Positions 13,905-26,676 of a stretch of DNA of 64,000 nucleotides are shown one piece after another. A program made the position numbers and the translations under genes. The notes beneath the pieces were generated by a model that was not told the origin of the DNA, did not search any database, and was given only the letters and a program-made list of their open reading frames with translations. Origin of the DNA: Ahaetulla prasina (Eukaryota; Chordata; Lepidosauria; Squamata; Colubridae); contig NC_080540.1 in the NCBI RefSeq assembly GCF_028640845.1, positions 229,632,794-229,696,793 on the forward strand. The letters are read 5' to 3'. The stretch's first letter is position 1; each line of letters starts with the position of its first letter.

Positions 13905-14147
13905 CAGTGGTAAAATTCAGTTTTTTTTACTACCGTTTCTGTGGGCATAGCTTGGTGGGTGTGGCAGGGAAGGATACTACAAAATCTCCATTCCAACCAC
14001 ACTCCAGGGGAAGGATACTGCAAAATCCCCATTCCCACCCCACTCTGGGACCAGTCAGAGGTGGTATTTGCTGGTTCTCTGAACTACTCAAAATTTCCGC
14101 TACAGGTTTTTCCAGAACCTGTCAGAACCTGCTGGATTTCACCCCAG
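13905..14147. mobile_element. Non-autonomous hAT element, 243 bp
   Basis: It begins CAGTGGTAAAATTCAG and ends CTGGATTTCACCCCAG, which are imperfect inverted termini. The flanks carry the perfect 8-bp duplication CTTTGTCT (13897-13904 and 14148-14155). The interior has an imperfect direct repeat containing GGAAGGATACT. No transposase. Confidence 0.88.
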
Positions 14148-14398
14148 CTTTGTCTTTTGGTGAAGAGTTCTGGGATTTATTTTAACTACCAGTAATAGAT
14201 TCTGATGCCTGAAAAAGTTTTAAAACCTTTGCTCTACATATCCTGCATTGATCAAAGGGTGGAACTGTATAACCTCTTTTTCCAATTCTATCTTTCTCTG
14301 ACCATATCAAACTACTGTAGGTGAAATGTTATGTGAAGGTAAATATTCTCAAGCCAAAACAGCAGTTCACTTTCTTCTGAAATAATGACATATTAGAT

Positions 14399-14909
14399 CA
14401 GTGATGATGAACCTATGCATTCATGGTCAGAAAATGACATATCATAATGTTTTGCACCAATATTCACCAGTATCCAACAATTATCCTCAGAACCATGCCT
14501 TGTTCTTGTGCAGTTTTTGAAGGTTGTGGAGGCCATGCAAGAATGGGATGTGCTTTCCTGCAGTTTCCAGAAGTTATATGAGAGGGCTGTGCAACCCACA
14601 TGGCCTCCAGAGCCTCCCAAAATTGTGTGAGAACAGGATTATGCTTTTGAGCAGTTTTTAGAACAACATGAATTGGCCTTTTTGAGTGGCAGCCGTGGCG
14701 CTAGGATTGGAATTGAGGCCTGGGCCTCTATTTAGGCCGCTGAGTGCCACCGTTCAGGGTTGGGCTAGATGGGCGAGGTGGGGGAGTGGGTGGAAATAGA
14801 GAAGTGTTTCTCTTTTATTCAGGGGTGTGATATGACATGGCAGCAGAGTCAAGATAGGCATTTTCCCACTTTTTGACATGCCAAGCCCAAAAGGTTCACC
14901 ATCCCTCTG
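14399..14909. mobile_element. Non-autonomous hAT-like element, about 510 bp
   Basis: The left end CAGTGATGATGAACCTATG and the right end AAAAGGTTCACCATCCCTCTG are complementary termini of the same type as the element at 57597-57940. I do not find a clean target duplication, because a SINE abuts the right end. Confidence 0.65.
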
Positions 14910-15173
14910 GTGGCTCAACAGGCTAATGCAGCCTGTTATTAACAGCAACTGTCTGCAATATTGCAGGTTCAAGTCCCACCAGGCCCAAGGTTGACTCAGC
15001 CTTCCATCCTTTATAAGGTAGGTAAAATGAGGACCCAAATTGTTGGGGGGCAATAAGTTGACTTTGTATATAGTATACAAATGGATGAAGACTATTGCCT
15101 GACATAGTGTAAGCCGCCCTGAGTCTTCGGAGAAGGGCGGGATATAAATGCAAATAAAAAAAATAAAAATAAA
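14908..15173 (+). mobile_element. tRNA-derived SINE with LINE-like 3' tail
   Basis: The 5' part is tRNA-like, with a B box GGTTCAAGTCCC near 14967. The body contains AAGGTTGACTCAGCCTTCCA and GTAAAATGAGGACCCAAATT, and the 3' end GCCGCCCTGAGTCTTCGGAG resembles the L2-type LINE tails in this window, followed by an A-rich AAATAA tail. The shared tail suggests mobilisation by that LINE. Confidence 0.85.
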
Positions 15174-15949
15174 TACTGCTTAATTGGGAGAAAATATATT
15201 TCAGAATATATTTCAGAAACTTGCTGAAAATTTTTGAAGATGCTACATATATAGAAAAATTGAAATTTGATCAAAGTCCATGTTTCTTCTGAACATGTGA
15301 AGTAAACTTCAGATTCTTGAAATAGAATTCATAATATGAAGAGCAGAATACGTACAAAATTAATAAATAATAAATACATGAAAGGATGTGCACAGATGGG
15401 ACTTATAAGAGAATGCATGCAAGAACTCAACTTACATAAAGATTCCCATTACTCATATCCTTGCCTCCAGGTCTGTATTCAAATAAATACCCTGCAAAAC
15501 AACACATTTTTATTATAATGGGGTCATTGGAACTATGTGTGAACCCCACTGATGTCCCAAAAACTTTGGTGATACAATACTAATTTTGAAATAATTGTTC
15601 TTGATGGGTTAATGATGAAGGTTGTTGAGATTTCTGAAAGATTAATCAATGATTTGTTTGGAAAAATAATGTTGTGAATGCCTTTTCTACTCAGAAACCA
15701 TGAATAGGATTTGCTGACGTTCTAATGAGTGAACTCTGATCAGACGAATGTAAACAAACTAGTAATCACCTTTCTGATCAGGTGGGTTAACAACTCCTTT
15801 TATACGTTGCAAATTTCTTGCATTTATTTGGGACTATATTTTTGCTGGGACTGCTCATTTTTTAAAATGCCACCTTTATATTATTTTAATAACTAAAAGC
15901 AGCAAGCATATCTAATACTCCTGCTTCCTTCTGTTTTCCTTACAACAAT

Positions 15950-16110
15950 ACTGTGAGGTAAATTGGGCTGAGAGAAGAGTGACTGGCCCAAAGCCACCTA
16001 TCCGACTTTCATCTAAGGCAGGAATAGAACTTACAGACTCCTAGGACTAGGTTCTAGCTTGGTTCCTCATATAATGAAGTCTCTGATATTAGTTGAGTGG
16101 TCATTAAATG
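15950..16110 (-). mobile_element. tRNA-type SINE fragment
   Basis: Antisense fragment with GACTGGCCCAAAGCCACC and TTTCATCTAAGGCAGGAATAGAACTTACAGACTCCTAG, the complement of the GCTGGGTGACTTTGGGCCAGTC family also seen at 23780-24040. Ends are approximate. Confidence 0.55.
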
Positions 16111-17097
16111 GACTGGAAAATGAGGAAAGAGACACACTGAGAGACAGAATACTGTAATGACTATGGCAGAGGTGTCCTCCAAATATTTTTGATTGCAGTC
16201 TTCGGAAGTCTTATGCTGGCTAGATCTGAGGAAAATTGAAATCTGAAACATCTGAAAATAATGAATTTACCTTTCTTTGATTAAAATAGTATTGATAAAA
16301 CTTGATTGGGGTTCCCCACAGATATGAAATTCTTACGCCTCATGTGGTCTCTGTATTCCATTCTATTTCTCTGAAATATTCTGATAATTAAAAATTATGA
16401 AAAGAACTAATTTGGCCTATAAAAGAACAGACGTTAAATATTGAAAAAAAACAGATGGTTTTTTGGAACAAAAACTCGTTCACAAATAACCTTTATTGTG
16501 TTACCTATTTTTTTTGTTTCTAATTTCTTAAATTATTTTGCAGAGATGTTTGGAAGTTAGATTTGTGAATTTAAATGGTGCTTTCACTATTTCAGAACTA
16601 TTCTTTCCCACTGTGCATCCTATTTATCCTGATATAAACACAGTGATATAATTCAGAGTTCAGAGAACTATTTCATTGTAATGGCCTCTCCTTTAAGCTT
16701 TCAGATTTTGTAATGTATCTCACACACACTTTCTCTCTCGTACAGACACACATGCACCTGCCCAAATCCTGCACCCCTCAGTTGGATTCATGAAAAGACA
16801 GGTAACAATGGTTCCTGGTGTTTAGTCACTTTTCGTGCATGATAACACTTTCATTTCTTGTGGTACTGTGAACAATGCTTTACAGCAAAAACAAAAACAA
16901 AAAAACCCCCAAACACTGCATTTTAAGCCCTTCAGAATTATAAGAAGAGATGTCTAATGTGGATTTTAAATTGAATGTGGAAGATTGCTTCAAAATAGCC
17001 TGACCTTTCTTCATTTTTTAAGCTCCTGGCTGAGTGAATATAAGACTAATTGATTCTACATTGTGCATAAATAACTTCATCAATAAAATGAAAAAAA

Positions 17098-17458
17098 AGA
17101 CTGGGGGTGACATGATAGCAGTGTTCCAATATCTCAGGGACTGCCACAAAGAAGAAGTAGTCAAGCTATTCTCCAAAGCATCTGAGGGTGCAATTGGTGA
17201 AAACTAATCAAGAAGCAGTGGGTGAAAACTAATCAAGGAGAGAAGTAACTTAGAACTAAGGAGAAATTTCCTGATGGTTAAAAACAATTAATCAGTGGAA
17301 CAACTTGCCTCCAGAAGTTGTGATGCTCCAACATCAATCTCCAACAAGAGATTGATAACCATTTGCCTTAAATAGTATAGAATTTTCCTGCCTGAGCAGT
17401 GGGTTGGACTAGAAGATCTCCAAGGTACCTAACAATTCTGTTTATTCTATTCTATTCT
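17098..17458 (+). mobile_element. CR1-type LINE 3' end
   Basis: Typical CR1 3' region: GACATGATAGCAGTGTTCCAATATCTCAGG, then AGGAGAAATTTCCTGATGGTTAAAA, CAGTGGAACAACTTGCCTCCAGAAG, GGGTTGGACTAGAAGATCTCCAAGG, and a (TTCTA)n tail. The TTCTA repeat tail is the form reported for snake CR1 elements. It is 5'-truncated and non-coding. Confidence 0.88.
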
Positions 17459-18162
17459 AAAATACATGGTGAATACATATCTTGTCACATTTATATTAGT
17501 TAAACTGATCTTTTTGTTACACAGCTAAAGATTTCTGGGGATTCTACTGGCTACTTCTACCTCCTATCCTGGCTTAAAATCAGCAGTCAGTGGATGGAAA
17601 GTGAGGCCGTGCACGTGCCAGATATTCTCTGTGATTTATAAACATTTTTTTGCCAAACACACCATAGGCAATCTATTGCTGTAAAAGAGCATTTGTTGAG
17701 TAGCGGGGGCTGTGTCAGCGTGTTTAGTTTGAGCACATCTCTTAAGCATCTGCTACTAAAAAGGTATATTTGATTTTTTCTCCTTCCTCTTAGCTTGGCT
17801 CATAAAGTAAGGAAAGTCATGGAAAGTATAGTGAATGACTCTTCAGTAGCTCTTACATCATTTGAAAGATGAAATCACCTGCTTTCTCCATTAGTGCTTG
17901 GAATATTATAAACCTTGAAGGTTTAGCTGGGGATTAGTAAATTGGAGAGTGTCCATTATCAGACCAGGCTTAGGACCATGTTTCTTGCTTCATTTCCATT
18001 AGTGCTTTAGATCGCTGGAATTACATAACAGTGACGTTTTTAGAGAAGCTGTCAGGAACGTTTTTAGTCTTTTCCCAAAAGCTATTTCTCCAGCTTGCAA
18101 TGTCTGTAATCCATTTTGAAAAAGGCTAGCTTAGTCAGTTAGCACAGACAAGATGATTTCTG

Positions 18163-18332
18163 ATGCAGCAGCCAAATATAGTTGGTAGCTTAATTCAACG
18201 CCGCATTAAAAGATTCAGGATGAAATGTAAGAAGTACATTGCTATTCTTGAAGCTGCAGTTGGAATCACTCCTCTTAATAAGAGAGAACTGCTACCAGTG
18301 GTTCGGCATGTAAATCTCTGGCAGCAACCCGG
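18163..18332 (+). CDS. Candidate alternative TJP2 first coding exon
   Basis: Not a confirmed gene model. An ATG at 18163 follows an in-frame TGA and opens 56 codons plus two nucleotides, ending at a strong donor (CCCGG|GTGAGT). The reading begins MQQPNIVGSLIQRR, has a basic cluster RRIKRFRMKCKKY, then EAAVGITPLNKRELLPVVRH. The donor leaves phase 2. The only other exon-like segment I found in this interval (31309-31420) needs exactly a phase-2 partner, and the junction makes a Gly codon. A plausible acceptor (TTTCCATTAG ending at 18002) would make the whole exon 18003-18332. It sits between the first CpG island and the classical TJP2 exon 1, on the same strand. I cannot match the peptide to a remembered isoform. 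The alternative is a chance frame in a conserved non-coding element. Confidence 0.5.
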
Positions 18333-18899
18333 GTGAGTTCTAGGTTGGGTGAATGAGTCATTGCAAAGGTAAATATTTACTCTGAATTTGTGTGCGGATT
18401 TGTAGGGTGCATTATGCGTAGCTAGTTATATTTCCTCAATGGCAAAAATGTAATGCTCTTGTCTAGTGTATATTTGGCTAAGATCAGTCAAGGCATGGTG
18501 GGTTACAGCATTTAAACTTCTGATTAAGCATTTGGGATGAAAATAATATAGTGAAGCCAGTGCAGATTCAATGCAGGGGCGAGTCTAGATGGGGATATAA
18601 TGGCATTTCTCCTCTTGTACATTCAGGAATAGTCTGCACCCAGGCAAAACAAAAATGTTCTTATTGAAAAAATGAATTATGTATATATTACCTATCCCTT
18701 TCTTATTAAAATAAACCTCAGCGGATATCTTCTAAATCTGTTCTATTTTCCTGATTTCTATCTAGTCTATGTTACTATTCTTCCACTCGATGTTAATGTT
18801 TATTGTCCTGTAGCTTTTTCTATTCTGCCTTTTGTTGTTATACACAAACTTTCTGTTTTAGCTTTCTAATGGTTTTTCCCCTTAGATCTGACTTTCTTT

Positions 18900-20290
18900 C
18901 AGCTAGGATCTCTATATCTGTTCCAGGATCTCGGCCTTATTGATATTGATCCTGGTCCCCGGCATCATCAACCACCTCTCCCTTGGTTATCTTCTGTTGA
19001 AGTTGATCTCTGTTATCAGCTAGTTTTGCTGGGATGGACTGTTTCTGGTGGGACTGTTTTAGATGTTGTGTCTTCTAGACCTTTTCCATTTCAGTTTATT
19101 TTGACGAAACATTGCTACTGCTAGGGTTCATTGATCCACTGCCCAGGCTCCCTTTACTGGCTTCTGTACTTCCTACCTGGGCTTTTCTAAGGCTTTAGAC
19201 CAGGGGTAGTCAACCTTTTTATACCTACTGTCCACTTTTGTATCACTGTTAGTAGTAAATTTTCTAACCGCCCACAGGTTCCACAGTAATGGTGATTTAT
19301 AACGTAGGTTTTGGGGAGGGCGCCGGCTACCAGCTCTGCTTTTCTGTTACAGCTGGGGGGGAGAGATGCGCGAGCTATTCTGGGACAAGGCTCTTTTGTT
19401 TGCGGTCGCACTATAGCGCCATTTAGCTTCAGTTACATAACGTGAACTAAACTTATGCGCGGGTGATACAAGTAGTATATTTTCAGAAATTTAAATTGTC
19501 ACAGGGAATTTTATGAAAACCTAATGAAAATGTTTTTAAATAATGCTATGAAAATTTTTTTAAAAGTCAATTAAATTAAAAAAAAGGAAAGTGCTTCAGT
19601 ATCGGACAAAACCCCTACTGCCCACCATGAAAGCTGGAACGCCCACTAGTGGGCGGGAGGGACCAGGTTGACTACCACTGCTTTAGACAATCAGGAACGC
19701 TTTCCTGCTTAGTTTTCTTTCAGTTGTGTTCACTTGCTCTGCATTCGACCCATGCGGTCACTGTGGGCTCCATTATAAGCCATGCCATAGACTCAAGCTA
19801 TTCCTGGCTATCCTGCCAATTCTTCCTTTTGGCCTGGCCTTGCCAGATCATGGTTGCTGTACTGCCTTAGGTGCTGATGCTTTCTGATGCTTTCCTTTCC
19901 TTCTTTTAAAGCCATATTTACTTTCCAATATGTCCTGAATGTACCTTCCACCAGTTTAGCTGATGTTCCATTGGGCACCTTATAGCTTTGTGTCACCACC
20001 TGAGGCTCTTCACCTGTCACCACTGCTACCATAATCTGTGCTATTACCATCATGTCACATTGGAGCTCCTGGCATCATTCTCTTGTTGTTGTTGTTGTTG
20101 TTGTTGGCTTGGAGCATTCGGAGAATGTATCTAGGTGCCTTCTTACTTGTTTCCTCTTTTCACTCTTGTTTTTTCTAATTGTTTTTGAGCTCCTTAACTA
20201 TCCTTTTTCTTCCTAAAATTTTTGAGACACAAGTTTCTCAAGCCTCTTTCATCCCACTGAAGTTCTTTTTAAAGAGCTTGCTTTTTTGAT
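18900..20290. other. Unassigned pyrimidine-rich stretch, split by a hAT
   Basis: About 0.9 kb of sequence (excluding the hAT at 19201-19680) has a uniform pyrimidine-rich + strand unlike its flanks and ends near a (TTG)n run at 20084-20106. A minus-strand frame at 19808-20053 contains a Lys/Glu-rich segment but no motif I know. It could be an old retroelement on the minus strand. Confidence 0.3.
19201..19680. mobile_element. Non-autonomous hAT element, 480 bp
   Basis: It starts CAGGGGTAGTCAACCTTTTT and ends AGGTTGACTACCACTG, good inverted termini. The perfect 8-bp target duplication is CTTTAGAC (19193-19200 and 19681-19688). A sibling copy of 500 bp lies at 59782-60281. There is no coding capacity. 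Confidence 0.93.
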
Positions 20291-20441
20291 CAATAAGAAC
20301 TTTTATCCGGTGAGACTTTTAACTTTTTACCTTGAAAAAGAAGGATGCAATCCTTTCCATTTACCTGATTCTGCCCACTTAAATTTGTACCTCATGTATC
20401 AAAGGATCCATCTAGAGTTTACGTGCAATAGGCAGCCTATA

Positions 20442-20827
20442 CAGGTAGTCCTCAACTTACAACAGTTTATTTAGTGACCATTCAAAGTTATAACAGCACT
20501 GAAAAAAATGACTTAAGACCGTTTTTTCACACACATGACCATTGCAGCCCCCATGGTCATATAACCAAAATTATGTTTGGCAACTGATTCATATTTATGA
20601 CAGTTGCAGTGTCCTGGGATCATGTGATCAGCTTTTGTGACCTTTTGACAAGCAAAGTTAATGGGGAATCCAGATTCACTTAACAACCATATTACTAACT
20701 AAACAAATGCAAAGATTCACTTAACTGTGGCAAGAAAAGTCATAAAATGGGGCATACTCACTTAACATGTTTCACCTAGCAGCATATGTTTTGGGCTCAA
20801 CTGTGGTCGTAACTTGAGGACTACCTG
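20442..20827. mobile_element. TA-flanked MITE, full copy
   Basis: The terminal inverted repeats are CAGGTAGTCCTCAACTTAC at the left and the complementary GTAACTTGAGGACTACCTG at the right, both flanked by TA. The interior holds recurring CACTTAACAACCAT-type and GGGATCATGTGATCA segments. This 386-bp copy is the reference for about nine partial or interrupted copies in the window. TA targeting suggests the Tc1/mariner group, but no transposase is encoded. Confidence 0.88.
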
Positions 20828-22184
20828 TACATTTATTAAATAAATAAAGCAGCTTTCAGTTTCTAAATTTTAAACAGATTTTCTGATCCTTTTGAAAAAA
20901 TTTAATGTTTTACGATCGCATATATTTTCTGTGAGAAGAGCTTAGAATAAAATGCTTTGATGCTCTGGAATTATATCCAAATAAGCACCAGACATTATGT
21001 ATAGATATACATCTCCCTCCCTCCCTCAGGGTAGACTACATAATGCTTCCTCCTCCAGTTTTATTGGTTGAAGTAAGGATCAAGGGATATCCAAATACGG
21101 CTTCGTGGCCACATGGGAAGCAAATGTGTTGCTGCATTAGTAGATGCTGTCACTGGGGTGTTCGATTGTGCCCGGTCTCAACTGCCTGCTGCTGCAAGTG
21201 TAAGGTTTTGTGCAAACAAACAAAAGATGTTATTGATTGATACCATTAGGTAATGCTCCCTGTGACTGGTCCAGAGTCATCCAATGAGTTTTCTTCACTG
21301 ACTGTGCCCTTGAATCTGGAGCTTTAGTCTTAATCTGACACTCTAAAATTACTACACTGCACCAGGGATGTACAGGGGATCAGGCATTTTGGCATTTCTT
21401 TGTCTACAATGCAAGCCAAGAAAAGTTCCATTGTTTTCCAGTCTCCAAGTTGTTGCATGCAGTATAAAAGGGTCTCATACTGAAGGCAGAACAAATGCAC
21501 ATGTTTTCTCTTTGGCTGTTAAGAGGTCACTGGGCTGGTAATGGATTGATGATACGCTTCAGGCCATTGAGAAAAGTATGTCATCCACCATAAATGAGGA
21601 TTTTGTACCTTAAAGAGGAGGTTGATCTTTTTAAAAATCCACTGCCATGATCTGACAATCAGGCTGGTCAAGCTAGTATTGACCATACTATTGATTGCCA
21701 ACAGAACATGAAAATAGGTGACTTGTGCTGCCTTTGCATTGTAGCTTTAATCAAATGTACGGTATTTGGTTCATTTGTAAAATCCTTCAGAAGACTGATG
21801 TATCAGGGAATGAAATTCACAAAAAATATTTTGCTACTATAAAAAGCATCATTAAAATTCAATAGCTTGTTGATTCCACAGAAACACACATGTGTACAGT
21901 ATGCAAACAGCTCGTTTCAGCTTTGATGTATATGGATGCATTTCAATTGTGTTCCTTTAGGTGGCAGCCTTCCATTATGATGTAATTGGAATTCCTCTAA
22001 AATGGGAAGCTACACACTGTATAAATATGTAAGAGTGGCCCTTTGATCCTACTAATGAAGTATTATTAACTGCAATATTGTGGAAGATAAATGAGGCAAA
22101 ATCTAGCCCCATGGTTTATAGAGAGGGAGGGTAGTCTTTAGCCCTCCTCATGCTGTGGCATTTAAATTCCTGGATAATTAGTCA

Positions 22185-22450
22185 GTGATTGATTTATTAT
22201 GTGCCATCAAATCAGTGTCAACCTTAGTGACTGCACAGATCTATTTCTAAGAGAAAATCTCTTAATTTGGTCCTTCAGGTCTTCCAATAGTGTCACTCTA
22301 ACTGAGCCTGTCCTCTTTACTGCTGGTCGGAGTTAGGACGGTGCTGAAAAAAATGGACTTGTGATTGGTCCCCAAAATTATGCCCATTGCAGTGCCCTCC
22401 CCTGCAGTCAGGTGATCAAAATTCCATACTATAGCCTGCCTGCAGTTACC
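22185..22450. repeat. Mixed repeat remnants
   Basis: About 22185-22320 contains TGCCATCAAATCAGTGTCAACC and TGGTCCTTCAGGTCTTCCAA, a common squamate interspersed repeat I cannot name. From about 22330 a degraded piece of the TA-flanked MITE family follows (GTGCTGAAAAAAATG, GTCAGGTGATCAAAATTC). Boundaries are approximate. Confidence 0.4.
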
Positions 22451-23779
22451 ACGCAGGGGCGTTTCAACTCCCCCCCATCTGCCTATCTTCCCCTATCTTT
22501 GTCCTTTGGGATGCCCTGCATTCCATCACATACTTCTGCACACACATTCCACCGCCATTACACCCTGTTCCCTACAGATGACCTTCATCATCATCTTCCT
22601 CCTGTTGCTGGATCAGGATCCAGTTGCTGAGTGAGATGCATGCAGTGGAGGGTGATAGGGGACTAGGCCCTGATTTGCTGAAGAGAGCTTGGAAGGCCCA
22701 GCTGGAAGGTGGCAGAGGGGATATCCAGACATAGCACTCTGTCACTAGGTCAAGCATAAACCCTAACCTACTCCACGATCACCCTACTAATGGCAGAGCA
22801 GTTCCAATTTAATTGTGGTCATAGGTTTAAAGACTAGCTGTAGCTTTAGTTCCCGAAGCTCCTTAACTTTTATTATTTGGTTTATGGGACTTGGAATCCA
22901 GCACATTGGCCATCCTGCCTATGATTTTGCCACCTACAAAATCACAGTGTGACCCATGTTAAATACCTGTTTACTCTGGTTTTGTATGGTTTGTATGTTA
23001 GCTATGATTACAGCTGAACTTCGGTAGTTTAGTTTAATTTAATCTTTACAGATATTGTTGAGGGCAAAATATAGATTAATTTCTAAAGTAGCTGTTGAGA
23101 AGATATGTGGAAAATCTATAGAAAACAAATCTTAGACCATCTATTCTAGCCCATAGAGAATACAGTAGTGCTTAAAACTTTGGGAACCCATTTTTCCAAT
23201 ATTGCTACATAAATAGTATAATCTAAAACATTGTCTGTTCTCCATGCAAGTCCTAAAACTAGATAAAGAGAACTCACATAAACAAATGGTGTACTTCTTC
23301 TTTTCTTTATTGAGGAAAGGATACAGAGCTGTGTGTGGCAAAAGTATACGAACCTTTGTTTTTAGTAATTGGTGTGCTCTCTTGCTTAGCAGTAACTGCA
23401 AACAAATGTTTCCAATAACTGTTGATCAATCCTGCACATGGGATTGGATAAATTTTAGGCTTGCCCTCTTTATAGAACAGCTTCAACTTGGAGACGTTGA
23501 TGAGCATCCTTGCACTTCATGTCCTTCTACATCATTTCTATAGAATTAAGGCCAAGGTATTATCTTGGCCATTCTTATTCATTAATTTTTAACCATTCTT
23601 TGGCCTTATGACTTATGTCTTTTGGATCGTTCTCTGGTTGCATGACCCACTTTCTCATGAGCTTCAGGTCATAAATAGATACTATGACACTTTCGTGTGG
23701 AATTTGCTGGTAATTTCAGGATTCATAGTTTCATCAATGATGGCAAGATGTCCTGCTCCAGAGGGAGTAAAGCAGGTTC

Positions 23780-24040
23780 TTTAAGCCATAAGAGCCCCAG
23801 TGGTTAAGATGCTGGCTTAGAAACCAGGAGAGTGCGAGTTCTAAACATCCCTTCATCATAAAAGCTGGCTGGGTGACTTTGGCCAATCATTTTTTTCTCA
23901 GCCCAACTAGCCTTACAGGATTGTTGCTGGGGGGAAATTGCATTGTTCGTTTTAGCACTTATAATATCATCCTGGGACTGAATGAGCAAGAGACACAATA
24001 TGGCTGTTGCTGTTTTGGAGAAACCAAGCTCCATTCAGCC
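23780..24040 (+). mobile_element. tRNA-derived SINE, degraded
   Basis: It has the AGAGCCCCAGTGGTTAAGATGCTGG start with an A-box-like segment, then AAAAGCTGGCTGGGTGACTTTGGCCAATCA and TCTCAGCCCAACTAGCCTTACAGGATTGTTG, the conserved body of a widespread squamate SINE. Related fragments are at 55903-56040 and 15950-16110. Confidence 0.7.
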
Positions 24041-24250
24041 ATGATGGAACCCATCTAATCCTAATCTATCTCCCTGGGAAAGATGGTGGGTGAGGAGAAC
24101 CATACCCACCCCTTTAGCCATTTGGAAGAACAAAATGAAATGTAATTAAAATAAAATGCCTTCATAAAGTTCCTGTGCTTAAACTGAAAAAAAAATTGTA
24201 ATAGAAATCTGTGCTAAAGTATAGTACTGGAACATGTTTGTATATCTTTT

Positions 24251-24996
24251 TCTCCAGGAGAGCTTTTTACCAGGTTCGCCTGGTCTGCCAGTTGCGCCCC
24301 TTCCTAGACCGGGATGCCTTATGCACGGTCACTCATGCGCTCGTGACATCTTGCTTGGATTACTGCAACGCTCTCTACATGGGGCTCCCCTTGAAGGGCA
24401 TCCGGAGGCTGCAGTTGGTTCAGAATGCAGCTGCGCGGGTGATAGAGGGAGCCCCTTGTGGCTCCCATGTTACACCAATCCTGCACAGACTGCACTGGCT
24501 ACCTGTGGCCTTTCGGGTGCGCTTCAAGGTTTTGGTTACTATCTTTAAATCACTCCATGGCATAGGGCCGGGTTACTTACGGGTCCGCCTACTGCCACTG
24601 ATTGCCTCCCACTGACCCGTACGCTCTCACAGAGGGGGACTCCTTAGGGTGCCGTCCACCAGGCAGTGCCGACTGGTGACACCCAGAGGAAGGGCTTTCT
24701 CTGTGGGGGCTCCCACCCTCTGGAACGAGCTTCCCCCAGGGCTGCGCCAACTTCTCGACCTCCAAACCTTCTGCCGCGAGCTTAAGACACATCTATTTAT
24801 TTGCGCAGGGCTAGCCTAGGGTTTTTAGTTTTAAATTTAGTTTTAATGGGGTTTTATACTATTTTAGTGATATTTTAATTTCGGCCTAATTAATAAGTTT
24901 TTTAATTGTTGTTTTTATTTGTATTATTCTTATGTTTTTATTTGGCTGTACACCGCCCTGAGTCCTTCGGGAGATAGGGCGGTATAAAAATTCAAA

Positions 24997-25031
<35 letters not shown>

Positions 25032-25032
25032 A
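24251..25032 (+). mobile_element. L2/CR1-clade LINE 3' end
   Basis: 5'-truncated copy covering the C-terminal end of ORF2. The frame 24211-24615 contains FYQVRLVCQLRPFLDRDAL, DYCNALYMGLPL and RRLQLVQNAAARVIEGA before a stop. The 3' end has the ACCGCCCTGAGTCCTTCGGG hairpin and an (AAAT)n tail. Same family as 6336-8182. Confidence 0.88.
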
Positions 25033-26046
25033 ATTTTTAAAAAGTTTCTCTTATTCATGATAGCAAATAAGGATTTCAAAATAAAATAATAATAAAATCC
25101 TAAATCTATGAAGATATTTGAATATCAGTAAAGAATACTCCATTTAATATGAAATTTGTTTCCCTCAAATCCCTTTGCCAAATCCCAATTTTAATATTTA
25201 ATTCCATAATTAAGGAATATAATTCAACATCATGTTTACATCTTTAATTGATATATTTTCCTAAAGTTTTATTAATGTATATAATTCTGCTTGTGATGTA
25301 GGACTCCAAATGCAGATTTTTAATTGGAATTGAGATGCTTGGGCACAGAATTTTAATTCTCATTTAGCATATAATATAGCTTTACATCTACCTTGGAGCC
25401 ATTTTTATGTAAACAAGAATTACCTGCAAAGAAACCTGTACACTGAATAGTATTGTAGAAATTTTAAAAATGCAGCAAAGTTTCAATAACAATCTTTATC
25501 ATTCACATCTTCTCCCAGTTGATGGTTGAATTATCATGTTTAATTACTCCTGGACTATTTTTCACAAGGTATGTTTAAATCCTGGGTGTGCGGTTGAAAC
25601 ATATGCACAAAATGGGCGTCGGCATTTGAAGTCTCTTGAAGAAGGCAGTAATTCTTATGGTAAACATTTAGCTACTCTGAAATGTCTCTAAGACAGGAAA
25701 AGAATTAAATGAAGTTGTTTCAGTCTAAAGTAATACTATTGCTTTCAGATAAATTAAAAGTTTATAACTTTTAAAATTAAGCATTTAAAATTGATGCTAC
25801 TATGGAAAACATGTCTTGTCATAAATATCTTGATGTATAAAGTATAAATCCTACTGATATATAAAATGAAGTATGGCTATAAAGTAAAAAAAGTTAAAAG
25901 CTGCAGCAGAGCTCTATAGCTTGGAGAAAAGTTGTTGCACAAGAAATAAATATTTGTGATAATTGGAATGAAATCCCACTAAATTCAGCTGTACTTTGAA
26001 GTAGTGTGGAACAGCAGCTACCCCCACCAACACAACCTTCACATGT

Positions 26047-26300
26047 AATAATAATAATAATAATAATAACAATAACAACAACAACAACAACAGCAACAAC
26101 AACAGCAGCAACAACAGCAACAACAACAACAACAACAACAGAGTTTGGACCTTGGAGGTCTTCTAGTCCAACCCCCTGCCCAGGCAGGAAACCCTACACC
26201 ATTTCAGACAAATGATTATCCAACATTTTCTTAAAAATTTCCAGTGTTGGAGCATTCACAACTTCTGCAGGCAAGTTGTTCCACTGATTAATTGTTTACA
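26047..26300 (-). mobile_element. CR1-type LINE 3' end with AAC/AAT repeat tail
   Basis: (AAT)n and (AAC)n microsatellite at 26047-26141, followed by the complement of a CR1 3' region: CCTTGGAGGTCTTCTAGTCCAACC, CAGGCAGGAAACCCTACACC, ACTTCTGCAGGCAAGTTGTTCCACTGATTAATTG. This is the antisense of the body seen at 17098-17458. Confidence 0.85.
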
Positions 26301-26676
26301 CTAAAACTTACCCAAACACAGGCTTTTAATTATGCTGGATGACAGTTGTGGAAATCGTGAAAAAATATCTCTGAAGGGCATCATATTGGGAATACAATTG
26401 CATTCTAAGTGTGTCTGAGATCCTGAGTCTACTTATGTAGGAGTAAACCCCACTTAATTTGAATGTTTTTCTATCAGGCAATCTTATCTATCAAGAGTGG
26501 TATTGTGAATGAATGTTAAGTTTAATTCAGTGTCAGCATTATCTGGAATTCCAATAGCTGCAAGGATACAACTCAAATGCAAATTGCCTTCATTCAAGAA
26601 TCAGAAAAAAATAGCTTTGGAAAGCACAAATAGGCTAAAAGCTAAGATAAATGGGAAAAAATATGGTGATGAATTA

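Noticed and set aside
25914..26215. Poly-leucine and Thr-rich frames on both strands
   Set aside because: They are the AAC/AAT tandem repeat at the tail of a CR1 element.
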